A stretch of 64,000 nucleotides of DNA from Chamaecrista fasciculata (taxonomy: Eukaryota; Streptophyta; Magnoliopsida; Fabales; Fabaceae). The stretch lies in the NCBI GenBank assembly GCA_003254925.1, contig QANZ01011811.1, forward strand, positions 5,778 to 69,777, written 5' to 3'. The notes beneath the pieces are model-generated. The model saw only the letters and a program-made list of their open reading frames with translations. It ran no database searches and was not told where the DNA came from. The position numbers and the translations under genes are program-made. Each line of letters begins with the position of its first letter. Positions within the stretch are counted from its first letter, which is position 1. Positions 1 through 11,899 of this stretch are shown here, piece by piece.

Positions 1-628
1 GGCATTTTTTTTAAGGCCTGAAAAATTTATAGCAGCATTGCTAACACTCAGTTATTGATATTTACAACTGTTATGTTTTTTCCAACATGAATAGTGGAAT
101 TCATGTCAATTAATCATCATTTTGGGGCAACATCAAATTTATATACAACAAAGTTTTCATGGAACCAGTTAATCATATTCAAACATGTACCTGAGAAAGC
201 AAGGGACCAAAGGAAATTCTCATCAATTCCGTAGGACTGTAGGACCCTTGGGCTTCAGAGTGTTAGCTACTTGCACTAATTGCAGATATATCCCCATAAA
301 TACTACGGCCCCATGCTAACCAGGAACCTTCATTGCCGAACTACACATTTGAAAGCTCGGTTATTTTGCTATAAGCGCACTAATGGCCACCGTTTATAAG
401 CGACTGGTAGGCCATCAAACCAACCATTTTCTCGAATTTGAATTCAGCTTTATCAAAGTAGCGCAGAACTAATGAATGAAATAAGAAAATGCAAACTTTT
501 GGTTCAAACTTCATCTTAAACATATAATGACCACTCATCAACATTAAGAATGCATTCTACTTCAAACAACTTTGTTAGAAGGCTTAGCTGCTGCAGTAAA
601 AAATACATCACAAATCTTTAGGTGTTGC
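1..628. repeat. 628-bp segment repeated at 7552-8179
   Basis: Bases 1-628 match 7552-8179 in every stretch I compared, with a constant offset of 7551, up to the single N at 8180. The match may extend left of the window. It covers the 3' flank of the Gag1-like gene. It is either an unmerged contig overlap or a very recent duplication. Confidence 0.9.
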
Positions 629-807
629 AGATCTAAACTGCAATGAAGCTAGCTTGCGCAATAGAGAGAACCAATTATACTATCATTTACTCAATCCTAA
701 GGTAAGGGTCTGAACTGTAAAATGAATACGCTTGCTTTGTCATCAATCAGTACAAACAAAATCGTGTAACATTCTTACTTAGGTCTACAACAGAATTCCT
801 CTCTCAT

Positions 808-3800
808 CTAATCATAGAGGCCTTCTTCATGCCAAATGTCAACTAAAAAATCCACCATCTCCTGCAGAATTTGTCACACCATCATTAATAATTTATAAAT
901 TTTATATCTAAATTTGAAGAAAAGGACTGCGTCTTCAAGAACTTACAGCTAATGGTATTGGTTGTTGAAAAGGTTCTGTAGATAAAAGCAGATCCTCATA
1001 GCTTGTTGTCAAGCTGCAAGACATGTTCAATTGTTTTCTATAAACATAATGTGGGTATAAATTATAATATTCCAAAATCCCTGTAAGGGTTTACTAAGAA
1101 ACATCTATAAACAGGTTAGAAGGCATAGATTGGACAAGGGTATTGATTACAAAGAAGAAACTAAGAAGGTCTAGTTTGAAGTTAGGACCTCCGACTTACA
1201 AGCAGGGGGTTGATACCACACAACCAATGGGTTATAGAGTGGTTTGTTTACCCAATATAAATGAAAATTTTCAGCGTTAATATTATACTGGCAACCCAGA
1301 AACATAGAAACACACAATAAACAAGTCCAAATCCAATCATGTCTATTTCTTATTTAAAGACACAGTAAAAAATAAAAATGATCATGACTTTCATATGCCA
1401 AAATGTAGACAAAATTCACACAGAAAATTATTTTGTTCCCACCAGACTCTTGATAGTTGTTTTATTTATTTTTCATCTATATTTCTGTTGCACAAGCTCT
1501 GATACTATAAAAGCATCGTAAGGCATGTATACAACAGCAAGGCTGAGTTCCCTGATCTATAGGGTTTTAATGAATTGTTGCCCAATCCTCATCTCCAAAA
1601 TCAAAAGCTTCAATCCCTAAATTAGATAATTCAAGCAGGTTATGTGTAGAGAGCTTGCAGAGAAGTAATTGAGTCATCGTTTCAACCAAGACATATTCCA
1701 TAACGAGGTAAGCCATCCATTGCGTCAAAAGAATCATATCTTCTTTTAATAAACAGTTTTCATGCAAGGGCTTTTATTTGAACGGCAGCAATACCACTTC
1801 TTCCTAAGCAATGCCCTGCACCCTAGACTGTTAATAGCAGACTTTCAAGATCTAGGAAGATTTACCTAATTAAAAGAGTAATAAATGAACCTTTATATCA
1901 AGATATTAAAGACAAAATGAAAATTTCCCAGCTTGGGGACTATATGGACACTAACAATGGCACTCTACCAAGAGGCATATATATTCAGAATGAAACCATT
2001 GCCATAAAGCTTCATTTGATCCCTGAAGACTCTTAGTCACTTCAAGATACTATCATCCACACTCTCTTTCACCAGTCCTCACTTGTCCAGTTGTTACTTA
2101 TCTACCCATTTTAGGTTCAGAGGTTCAATGACAGGTATTGAGAAGGAGCAAGGGAAAAATTAAGTCCTTGAGATTCATGATTCACCTTCTGCCTCATTCC
2201 TTTCACTACACATTCAACTGGAGACTAACTTGGGAATAATAAATTCTCATACTTCATTAACTGCAACAAAAGATCAAACTCATCTTGTAAACACCTAAGA
2301 GCAGTCATCAACAAGCTAATGAGCATTACATACATCAGGCTCTTGTCTAAATCAGCTGCCAAAAGGCTTCATAGCTAAACACTGACAGGGATACCAAATA
2401 TATATTTGTGAATTGTCCAACTTTTAAACAAGGACAGCTACCTATGCTGATTATATCAAAAGGACACCAATATAAACAACTACAGGCAAGCTCTCTTTCC
2501 TCCCTTCCTCCCCACCACCACACTTTTCCTTTGACCCCATAGACACCAGTACACCACACACAATTCAAACTTCCCAAATCAACCATAAGCTAGAAAACAT
2601 TTAGCACAATAAATTCAATTTAATCTTATGAGGACCTTCTTTCAGGTAAAACCAAAAAGACAGAATCATTACACCACCAATTGAGGAGTTTCTTCTTTCC
2701 CCTTTTCTTTTCGGCCATACCATCAATATATTTGAAATTGGAAGCATGCATATACCTCATAATTGATTCTCTAGGTGGTCTCTGCAATTTTTTAGACCGA
2801 TCACCAGCCCACTCTTTCCTCTTCTGATGCCAAGCTATCTCAGCTGCATCATTAGGTCATGGGGTTCATGAGAACAAAAAAAGGTTAGAGTACTTAGCTA
2901 TGATTTATGCTTCAAATTCAATATCAACTACTTATGATTATTTTCTAATCATCGATGTCTCAATATGATGACAAGTTAATTAAAAACTTAAAACCATGTT
3001 CAAATTAATTTCACACAATCAATTAGTAATAGAGTGTCATCAATAAAAGAGTTTGAGAGTAAACTGCAAGTTTTCATGTTTACTGAATAGAAACACATGT
3101 GAATCAAAAGGACTCACCATGATTTACAAAGACTTCTTTCTCAGTGGACATTTCTTTGTTGGAATCACGTGAACTCTCTGAAGAGTGATTCTGATGTGTA
3201 TTTGAACTGCTATTGTTAAGTTCCATCTTCTCTAAAGCCTTCAACCATTGCCTTCAAAACAACAAATCTGCAAACAAGAATATCTTTACTAACGCACAAG
3301 AAAATCACTGCTTATGCAATTGAGAGAGCACCAAAACTTGATCCTTCTGGAACTAAAATGGGGTGCTCATATGACATAACGGGAAACCAAATCAAATAGT
3401 ATTTCTCCAGCTTCTAGAATTCATAGATCATATTTAAAACTGCATAGAAAACTTCATAGAGTAACTTGACCATACCAATTACTCTGTGAATGTTGGTCTA
3501 TCAAGTAACCAATGGTTTTATAGTTAGGGTTCGTGAACAGCATCCCTTCCAGCATTCCCTCTCATCATGAGAAAAGGACAACCGGCTAATAAGAGAAATA
3601 AGAGAATTCATCATTTTTCTCTAACCACAATGGGAATACATGTGATTGGGAATTGGGATGATGCATTGCTGACAAATTTCTGCACTATGTGACTATTAAT
3701 TTCTCGTCTACACAAACATAACAGACTTGCCTCAAAAATATCAAAAAGAAAGAAGTGAAGCCTTTCCCGAAGCTAGTTTGCTTTTGGGATCATATTTTTC

Positions 3801-4440
3801 ACTTGGATTTATGTGCAGGTTCTACAGTCAACGACACGAAGGATAATACACAATGAAACCTAGCAATTAAATTTCAATGATACAGTGCCATTTATTTATT
3901 ACAGGCAATAGCCATTCGAAACAATTGCCTTGCCGCTCATTTGCTAACACTATTCACGACATCTTCCACTCTCTGAAATCACATTATTCTAACTACAATC
4001 GAGGTAATCCGGTAATGTAAGGAACCGAACTATCGTCGATTTCGATGGAACAGTGAGAGTAACATCCATAATCAGACTCAGAAATAAATACTGAAGTAAA
4101 ACTAATAATCAACAAGATAAACAGAGAAGTTAGAACAAAATTGCTGGTCAGAACACTGCAACAAATTTAGTCGTCATCAGACGGACTAACAGTCCAATTA
4201 AATTCAAAAATTACATTATTATGCATATCGATAATTGAAGGAGATTCATAGCAACTGCTTAGTAATAAACAAAGAAAAATTAAAAGGAAAGCATCGATGA
4301 ACAGATGAAAATGAAATGGAAGGTAGTGCAAACCTATTCGTAGTGCAGTGAACAGCGCCGAAGGAGAAATCAGCGTTTGGTCTTCGTGTATGTAGCTTAT
4401 GAAGAAAGAAAGATATTTTTTTTTCCTTTTTCTTCTTTCC
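808..4440 (-). CDS. Gag1-like clamp (DUF4050) domain protein, 4 coding exons
   Basis: Coding exons on the minus strand are 3226-3118, 2843-2756, 1013-947 and 861-808 (318 bp, 105 aa, stop TAG at 810-808); all junctions are GT-AG and phases close. The N-terminus (about 1-35) is Ser/Asn-rich and polar. After it come FVNHAEIAWHQKRKEW, PPRESIMSLTTSYEDLLLST and the ending EMVDFLVDIWHEEGLYD, which I recognise as the plant Gag1-like clamp family. A non-coding first exon ending at 4334 (donor cgaatag/gttt) and the 5' part of exon 3267-3118 would form the 5' UTR; an in-frame TGA just upstream supports the ATG at 3226. The transcript start near 4440 is a guess. The protein is short for the family, so a longer N-terminus from another isoform is possible. 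The molecular role in plants is not known to me. The 3' flank (1-628) is the segment repeated at 7552-8179. Confidence 0.85.
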
Positions 4441-4662
4441 ATTTTGATTTATTATTTTTCATATTTTTTTTCTGAAGATTCGTGAATTTTAGCAAGAAAA
4501 ATGAGATAATAACACATACAAGAAAAAGAAAATTTCCTTTTAAGGATTCCTCATGGATGTTGCAGACTCAAAAAGTTGTAAGCCCTCCGATTAGACACGT
4601 GGCTAGATCATTAGTCCTGCGACCCTGGTCAAAAATTGCTTCTTACATTTTTTAAGATTTTT

Positions 4663-5090
4663 TAGGGTAAATTACATTTTGGTACCCTGTAGTTTGACCC
4701 TGTTTCACTTTGGTACACTGGTTTGAAACCTGACACTTTAGTATCCTGTGGTATTTTCTATTAACACTTTGGTACCCTTTGGAGCTATTTTGTAATTTTA
4801 ACTATAATAAATTTTGTAAAAATTACATATTGACCCCAATTTTTTTAAGTTTTCATTTTAGTCCCTAGATAATATGTATCTAGGGATCTATTTGTAATTT
4901 TTTGAAAACTTTTTGGGGTCATTATGTAATTTTTTCAAAATTTGTTATAGTTAAAATTACAAAATAGCTCCAAAGGATACCAAAGTGTTAATTGAGAATA
5001 CCATAGGGTATCATTGTGTCAAGTTTCAAACTACAGGATACCAAAATAAAATAGGGTCAGACCATAGGGTAACAAAGTGTAATTTACACT
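4663..5090. mobile_element. Fold-back MITE, arms of about 190 bp
   Basis: The left arm starts gggtaaattacattttggta and the right arm ends in its near reverse complement, caaagtgtaatttac. The inner arms also pair: 'aaaatagctccaaagg' at about 4965 is the reverse complement of 'cctttggagctattttgtaa' at about 4778. The centre is near 4875-4885. There is no coding capacity. I could not fix a target-site duplication because both flanks are T-rich. Confidence 0.75.
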
Positions 5091-5154
5091 TTTTTTAAGA
5101 AAAAGTTCTTAGTTTTTTTTTAAAGAGTTCTATTCAGTCATATCGTTTTTTTTT

Positions 5155-5155
5155 N
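5155..5155. other. Single N: contig junction
   Basis: One N follows a T run and directly abuts an open PPR reading frame on its right side. It marks a gap of unknown true size; sequence on the two sides may not be adjacent in the genome. Confidence 0.9.
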
Positions 5156-5973
5156 CCTAAAACTCTCTCCGCCATTTTCAGGTAACCACATTTTGCATAC
5201 ATATCGACAAGCGCATTCATCAATACAATGTTGGAACCTACAGAACCCAAAATTATATAAGCTAAACAATGTATTTGCTTCCCAGCAATAGGATCAACCA
5301 GTGATGAACAAGCAGACAATAAAGCAACAAAGGTGTAATCATCAGGCCCAATGTGGTGTTCCCGCATTTTCTTAAAAAAATGTAGAGAAGAACATGCTAG
5401 ACCCGCTTGTACATACCCACTAATCATAGTGTTATATGAAACGCAATCTCTAACAAGACTTTTCTCAAACACATAGCAGGCATTCACAATATCCTTGAAA
5501 GTACAGTATAAATGTAACAACGCGTTCACAATATAGATATCTGAGTCAAACCCATACTTCATAATGTGGCAATGAACCTGACGGCCAATTTGCAGATGTG
5601 ACGACCTGACACAAGACTTGAGTAAGAAAGGGAAGGTGAATTCATTAGGCGATTCAAATCCTGAAGCAAGCATTGACTTGTAGAGAAGTATAGCATCATG
5701 AGGAGCATCCCCAAGAGAGTAACCCCTGATCATGGCGTTCCATATGAATACATCTGGAAAATAAATTTGGGAGAAAAGAACTCGAGAATGATGTAGACCA
5801 TTTCTAGTTCCTGATAAAGCAAAAAAGGAGAGTAGTCCACTTAAGACGAACAAATCATCGTGACGGCCATTGACAATGATCTGTGAATGAATTTGGAGCG
5901 CTTCCCTGACGTTCTTGCATGATCTTAACAGGGCATTGAGCGTTTGATTTCCAAACCCAAACAGACGCAACAT
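5156..5973 (-). CDS. PLS-class PPR protein, 5' part only (3' end lost at N)
   Basis: The open frame starts at ATG 5973 (MLRLFGFGNQTLNALLRSCK) and runs 272 codons to the N at 5155. Typical PLS pentatricopeptide motifs are visible: FIWNAMIRGYSLGDAP (about residue 78), FTFPFLLKSCVRSSHLQIGR (about 113), YNTMISGYVQAGL (about 180), YTFVALLSACSS (about 214) and LMNALVDMYAKCGYLKMAER (about 252). Such proteins bind organellar RNA base by base and act in editing, splicing or stabilisation. There is no intron, as usual for the family. Members are normally 450-900 aa, so at least a third and any E/DYW tail are missing because of the contig break rather than mutation. Organelle targeting cannot be judged with confidence from this N-terminus, and the exact orthologue cannot be named. 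Confidence 0.85.
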
Positions 5974-6061
5974 AATGGATCAATTGCTCGTGAAGAAACA
6001 CTGGCTTCTTGAGCGATCTATGGGAGACGATTGATTCACGAGTGATCATCTATGAATAATT

Positions 6062-6380
6062 GAATATAACCTAACTCTGCAACGTTACGTGAGATTCTCT
6101 TCGTCTCAAGTATGCATTTGCAGTTCATGGACAAAGATCACGCACCAGTAAACCACTGCAATTAACGCTCTTCCGAGTTCAGACCTCAGAGTTAAAGTTT
6201 ATTTATTTATTTTTAATTTTTTATTGGAGGGTAATAGGCGAGTGCAACGTGAGATTCTCTTCGTCTCAAGTACGCATTTGCAGTTCATGGACAAAGATCA
6301 CGCACCAGTACACCACTGGCACTTGTACGCTCTTCAGAGTTCAGAATTAAAGTTTATTTATTTATTTATTTATTTTTAAT
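6062..6380. repeat. Tandem duplication of about 160 bp upstream of the PPR gene
   Basis: Two diverged copies, about 6081-6213 and 6247-6375, share 'gtgagattctcttcgtctca', 'tttgcagttcatggacaaag' and 'atcacgcaccagta', and both end in a TTTA repeat (ttatttatttattt). They lie just upstream of the PPR start and may be promoter or 5' UTR sequence. Confidence 0.8.
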
Positions 6381-6384
6381 TTTG

Positions 6385-6850
6385 GTTAAAGGATCATTTT
6401 GATCCTAAATATATGCTCTAATGTCCATTTTGGTCCATTATATTTTAAAATGGTTAAATTGGTCTTAAATGTTTACAAAATATTTCATTTTGGTCCCAAA
6501 CTATTGAATATGCCTTGTTTCAAGTTTAAACGTGACAAGTTTAGAGTTACGTATTGTTCTTGAAGAGTACTTTCTCTATTCAGATAAGACTGTCAGCAAA
6601 CGAGGTCAAATCGGTTCTAAAAGTAGACCGTTCGTTTCATGGTCAAACAAGCAAAGTTGATTATATCTCTCTCGTTTCAAATTCGAATGCAACAAATTTA
6701 GAGCTATGAATTCCTTTTAATAAGACCTTTAAACTTGAAATGAGAGACAAGAGAAATATACCTAAATTCAATAGTTTGGGACTACAATGAAACATAAAGA
6801 TAAAAAATTTATTTTGGTCTCTAATGTTTGCTTAAAGTTTAGTTTTGGTC
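6385..6850. repeat. Fold-back repeat of the tttggtcc type
   Basis: 'ttggtcccaaactattgaat' at about 6492 is mirrored by 'attcaatagtttgggacta' at about 6767, and 'caagtttaaacgtgacaagt' by 'cctttaaacttgaaatgaga'. The centre is at about 6630. It is related to the repeat at 34640-34965. No coding capacity. Confidence 0.6.
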
Positions 6851-7195
6851 TCTAATGTTCTAATTTATTCATTGGTTGTTGATGATGTTGATTTTGTTGT
6901 TGAGAGGGTTTTTGATTTGTGGGACTTGATTTTGGAAAAATTTGAGAGTTTTGATTTGTTTGTAGTGTACTTGAATGAAAATTTCAGATTCTAGTAGTTG
7001 AATATGGGATTTTTTTTGATAAATCATAGATGCTCATTTGTCTTTTGAGGTTTTAAGGACTATTTTGATAAAGATCATAAACTTTTGGGATTAAAGTGTA
7101 ATTAAATCAGGACCTATTCAAAAGAAATCTTATGAAAAGGAAAGGGAAAGGACTTAAACGCATAAGAAAAGACTTGTTGGGAGGTTTTTGACATT

Positions 7196-7370
7196 TTAAC
7201 GTGGTCACAATCACATTTGGTGTTAAATCCTAACGGAAATAAAGCACAGGGGACCAATTCGCTAACGGAGCAAACCACGGGGCACCAAACTGCAAAAATT
7301 TTTCTTTCAGGGTACCAAAGTGGAATCGCCCCTAACCACAGGGTACCAAACTGCAATTTACCCTTTTTTT
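7196..7370. repeat. Single arm of a gggtaaattgcagtttggtacc repeat
   Basis: Repeated phrases such as 'accacagggtaccaaactgc' and 'caaaccacggggcaccaaac' resemble the arm of the MITE family at 4663. No opposing arm is visible. Confidence 0.5.
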
Positions 7371-7371
7371 T

Positions 7372-7548
7372 TAGAAAAAGTTTAGATGAATTGGACCTTG
7401 GCGCTCACCAAAGTTAGGGTATGCTTCCAGGCTCTATGAATTCTTACAGAGATACTTACATATCGCTTACCGATAAGATTCTCACATCGGCAGCGGGAAT
7501 CGAACTCACAACCTTATGGGTAATGAATCGACTCCTTACCAAAATTAT
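7372..7548 (-). mobile_element. tRNA-derived SINE-like copy
   Basis: On the minus strand the sequence has a pol III B-box-like motif (gttgtgagttcgattcccgc), a body ending ggtccaattcatctaaac, and an A-rich tail. A related copy lies at 48462-48640 (plus), with 'ggttatgagttcgattta' and the same 'ccaattcatctaaa' end. The A box is poor and a target-site duplication was not found. Confidence 0.5.
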
Positions 7549-7551
7549 AAC

Positions 7552-8179
7552 GGCATTTTTTTTAAGGCCTGAAAAATTTATAGCAGCATTGCTAACACTC
7601 AGTTATTGATATTTACAACTGTTATGTTTTTTCCAACATGAATAGTGGAATTCATGTCAATTAATCATCATTTTGGGGCAACATCAAATTTATATACAAC
7701 AAAGTTTTCATGGAACCAGTTAATCATATTCAAACATGTACCTGAGAAAGCAAGGGACCAAAGGAAATTCTCATCAATTCCGTAGGACTGTAGGACCCTT
7801 GGGCTTCAGAGTGTTAGCTACTTGCACTAATTGCAGATATATCCCCATAAATACTACGGCCCCATGCTAACCAGGAACCTTCATTGCCGAACTACACATT
7901 TGAAAGCTCGGTTATTTTGCTATAAGCGCACTAATGGCCACCGTTTATAAGCGACTGGTAGGCCATCAAACCAACCATTTTCTCGAATTTGAATTCAGCT
8001 TTATCAAAGTAGCGCAGAACTAATGAATGAAATAAGAAAATGCAAACTTTTGGTTCAAACTTCATCTTAAACATATAATGACCACTCATCAACATTAAGA
8101 ATGCATTCTACTTCAAACAACTTTGTTAGAAGGCTTAGCTGCTGCAGTAAAAAATACATCACAAATCTTTAGGTGTTGC
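7552..8179. repeat. Second copy of the 1-628 segment
   Basis: No difference from 1-628 was seen in the stretches compared. The copy ends exactly at the N at 8180, while the first copy continues into the Gag1-like gene at 629. That pattern is expected if contig 5156-8179 really overlaps the start of contig 1-5154. Confidence 0.9.
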
Positions 8180-8180
8180 N
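8180..8180. other. Single N: contig junction
   Basis: It separates the duplicated 628-bp segment from a truncated Copia LTR. Adjacency across it is unsupported. Confidence 0.9.
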
Positions 8181-8559
8181 ATTAATTGATTAATTAATTA
8201 ATTAATGGAGATAATGTGAAGTGGGTAGAGAGAATTTGGGAATATCTTTCAGAATACTTTTATTTAATATTTAGAAAAGATATCCTAAATGAGATCCCAC
8301 TAATATAGCAAAAGAGTCAGTTTTTGTTTGGCCCACAACCAGAACACACACGCACGTCTTTTCTCTAGAGGAGAAAAAACTGAAAAACGTGAGTGACTTC
8401 CTGAGAGAGCAAGTTTCTAATTTTGGGAGTTTGGTGAAACTCCATTGGTCTCAGTCTTCTACTCCGTCGGTGAATTTGCTGTGAGCAACGCGAGATCGTG
8501 ACCGGGTCTTCGCGTGGGTATGTGGATTCCGTTATCCAGGTACGCCCGAAACCTTTCAG

Positions 8560-8571
8560 TGGTATCAGAGC
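8560..8571 (+). other. Primer binding site (tRNA-iMet type)
   Basis: tggtatcagagc, one base after the LTR end, is the standard plant Copia PBS. Confidence 0.85.
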
Positions 8572-9052
8572 ATGGTTTCGATGTTGTTTTTTTTTATATG
8601 GTTACCGTATCTTTCTTTTCCATATGTATGGTTGCCATGGATATATCAACATCGTATGTTTGTTTTTTTTTATTTTTTTTCTGTATTTTTCGGTTGTGCT
8701 CCCATATATGTGTTTATATTCAAGAATCATGACCAGAATTTTGATTCTCAATACATATTGTGGGACGATTCGTAGAGTAGTTATCGTTTTTTTTAATTAT
8801 ATGTATATGTGGGGAAATTTTCGAGTTCTGAAAAGTATGTTTTTAGACTCTGAAAATTATACCAATGCGTAGAGCACGAAAAAACAAAAATTTTGATATA
8901 AAATTTGCGCAAAACGGAGTTCGGATGAGAAAGTTGTGGCTCTGGGAAGCTTGTGGGACGGATCTGAAATTTCTGCACAGTGCTGGAGGTTGAAGACAAC
9001 CCAAAACGGCGTCGTTTAGCCGTTTAATAATAAAAAAAAATATTGTGAACCG

Positions 9053-9084
9053 GACCGGTTTGGTTCAGTTAGACCGAACCGGTC
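9053..9084. other. Hairpin in the Copia leader
   Basis: gaccggtttggt (9053-9064) pairs with accgaaccggtc (9073-9084) over 12 positions with one G-U pair in RNA and an 8-nt loop. It would be a stable stem in the retrotransposon leader; function unknown. Confidence 0.55.
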
Positions 9085-10994
9085 TAGGTCCAATAATATA
9101 AAAAAAAAAAAGACAGATTAATTATATAAATTAATTAATTGGGCATATAATGCCACGTGGCGAGTGAGGCCACATGGCACCTAGGTGAGGCGCGTGAACA
9201 GCACCAATGAGAAGCTGACGGCGAGTGGAATCTGTCATGGTGGCGCGTGTCGCAAACAGAGCAGGAGAAGGCGGCGCGTGGCGTACACTCGCCAGTGTTG
9301 CAAGTGGGAAATGCAATTTTTTCGATTTTTCTGCTGTTTCTGCCTTCTCTAGGCGCGTGAGAGCGCGTGCGGTGTCCGATGAGGGTGCCGTTTGTATCTA
9401 AAAATCTGTAAATTCGAGATCTTCAATTTGATATATCATATGATGTATTTTGAAGATGCTTCGGGTCTGTTTAGTAATTTTTTGTGAAGTACTTATTTTC
9501 TTTTTAATTCTTTTATGTAAAAAGAAATAAAGAAAATTTGTGTCTTTATAAAAAAAAAAAATGTTATTATTTTTTTTTCTATGTTACAAGGAGGCAAGAG
9601 GCTTCAAGTAACAATGAAATCACTAAATATAATACATTAGAATTTTTCGTTTTGAGACGGTAAAATTCACGAAAATGTATCTCTTGATGAGAATCTTGAG
9701 GAAGACCCAAATAGAAGATCCGATGAGGAATTAGAGAAAATATCAAGGAGGATCAGAGGATCCAAAGGTAGACCTTGACGAGGATCATCATCAAAATGGG
9801 CCTTATGAGATGATGATTTCTAGCCCAACGTTTTTTGAGACATAATTTCCCTAGGACGCCCTAGAGTTGGAGTTGGAGTTGGATTTTGTTTTTCAAGGTT
9901 CGTGAACTCTCTCAAACGAAGTGGAGAACGTAGAGGAAGGAGGAGAAGAAGACCATCTACTCACTCCGACTCGGGCTGTGAAATTTTTGATGCATAAGAT
10001 TTAGCATTTTTTTTTTATGTCAAAACTAAGGTTGTTGATAGCATAAAATTGTGAATAAAATATTTCTTAGATTGGACCATTAAATTGGTTGCCTTTCTAA
10101 CATGAAAACACCAAAACCTAGGAAAACAAGAGACTTTGCGATAGATTATTTTCATAATCATGTTTATTGATATGTATGGTGTTTGTGTTTCTCTTCTTTT
10201 GCCTAGCTTTAACATTTGATGTGATAAAATGTTTGCTATGTATTGTATGTTGTATACATTTTTTTATATGCTTATTTGAATTAAGTATATATATGTGAGC
10301 TTTAATTATTATTTGTTAATAATTGAAGTATGTTTCTCATAAGTGGGAGCTTTTAGAAGATGTGTCTTCTAAGAGTCAATTAATTAATAATTATTAAAAA
10401 CACTCATATAAATTTTCGATAGTGCATAATGTTCGTTGCTTGTATCTGTGTGATGGGAGGTACAAACGTATACTCCTGATCATGGGTCTTACGATGACAT
10501 TATTTACTGATTGAGAATAATATGAGTGTATGACATTGTATGCCTAGTTGTGCTATATAACTAAAAAATGTTGTATGGTAAGTTTCTCTTTGAGAAAGAG
10601 AACATAGAGTTAGGTGGGATCAGTTTGCCACAAAACTGATTATACAAACCTAGAACATTATTGCTAATTTAATTGTAGGGGTAAAAGCTTAATGGGGACA
10701 ACTAAAATATCTGGCATTGAAAGGTCAAATGCATTTTAGAGGAACTAATATGTTATTGAATCTTTCACAAATGTTTTGGTAATCCAAAACTTAATATACG
10801 AGAAACCACAAAGCTTACCAGTTTCTTTGAAGAAATACGACATAACAAATATTACACTTCTGAGTGTTATGGTGATGAGTCAATTTGCGAGTTTGAGAGA
10901 CACAAAAAATCGCAAAGGCTGTGTGGATAGCTTTGAAGGCTAAGTTTGGTGATGGTTTCACTAATGAACTGATTAGGTTGACGAATAAGTTCGA

Positions 10995-11024
10995 NNNNNN
11001 NNNNNNNNNNNNNNNNNNNNNNNN
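10995..11024. other. Assembly gap (30 N)
   Basis: The gap separates the Copia gag fragment from an AT-rich microsatellite. Confidence 0.99.
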
Positions 11025-11457
11025 TATATATATATATAAATAAGAGTGTGTGTAGGGTGTGTGAAAGAGAGAGAGAGAGGTGTATGTGTGTGTGTGAGAG
11101 AGAGAAAGAGAAAAAATGTGAGTGGAAAAGATAAAAAAATGATGAGAAATGATAGATAGAGAGAGAAAATTATAAGTGTAATAAATGAGGGTATGTAAAA
11201 TTACTATTTTGTCTAGTTCTCTTTTTTATATTTGTATTAAAGTATAGGTAATTATAGGTGTGTAAGTAGGGATAGATTAGTAATTGTAAGAGAAAATGAG
11301 ATGATGTTGTGAATGAGATTATGATGTGGATGAGATGAGATGAGATGATGATGAAAAAAAAGACCAATCCAGTACTGTTCATCCAATCCTAGAATGAGAT
11401 GAGATGAGATGAGATTGGATTGAAAAATATTGGGCTCCCAAACAGACCCAGATGTCA
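11025..11457. repeat. Simple repeats and right end of a TIR-type element
   Basis: TA, GT and GA microsatellites are followed by iterations of 'gagat'. The block ends with ttgggctcccaaacagaccc, whose reverse complement (gggtctgtttgggagcccaa) looks like the terminal repeat of a DNA transposon or MITE. The matching left end is not present and may be lost in the gap. Confidence 0.45.
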
Positions 11458-11899
11458 CGATACAAACCCGCTTAATTAAGAGTTTTTTTTTTGTTTGTGG
11501 TGAAGATTAAGAGAATATTACGAGGGCTTCAAGATATGCTAATGAAATAAAAAGATGTGCCGTCAAATCTACATCAATACACAAGAATGTCCAATTCCAT
11601 CAACTTCAATAATAGTGGCCCAAGTTTTTGGGCCATACAAATTCAATGCAATTAACATAAAATCTAAACACTCGCAAGTCGCAACACTTTCATGTTACTT
11701 TCGGTATGCATTGAAAATAATTCTCTAGAGTTTCTTTCAAATGTAGAGAGAAAGGAAGAGAAAATAAGAAAGAGAAAGAGAAAATGTGAATTTTATGTAT
11801 TTTTATTTTATGAAATTCATATTTTTTCTCTCTAACTCTACAAAATATGCATGAAAAAGAATTATAGAGGATCCAATCCCATAAAAGTAAATATATATA
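11458..11899. other. Unassigned AT-rich stretch
   Basis: I see no convincing ORF, RNA or repeat structure here, apart from purine-rich low complexity at about 11740-11790. Confidence 0.5.

Larger units (their letters stand above)
8181..10994 (+). mobile_element. Copia LTR retrotransposon, 5' LTR plus leader and gag fragment
   Basis: 8181-8558 is an LTR ending in TTTCA, lacking its first part because of the N; it matches the solo LTR at 16348-16836. It is followed after one base by the PBS (8560-8571, tggtatcagagc), complementary to plant initiator tRNA-Met as in Copia elements. A leader of about 2 kb follows without a long ORF. At 10900-10994 a gag-like frame is visible (WIALKAKFGDGFTNELIRLT), typical of Copia gag, but it is cut by the gap at 10995. 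No pol is present and sequence after the gap is unrelated. The element is truncated or lost in the gap. Confidence 0.8.

Noticed and set aside
2347..2586. 79-codon minus-strand frame
   Set aside because: It lies in an intron of the Gag1-like gene and has no conserved features.
8498..8872. Overlapping frames of 67-124 codons after the Copia PBS
   Set aside because: T-rich leader sequence gives Phe/Tyr-rich peptides with no gag features; the true gag-like sequence is 2 kb downstream.
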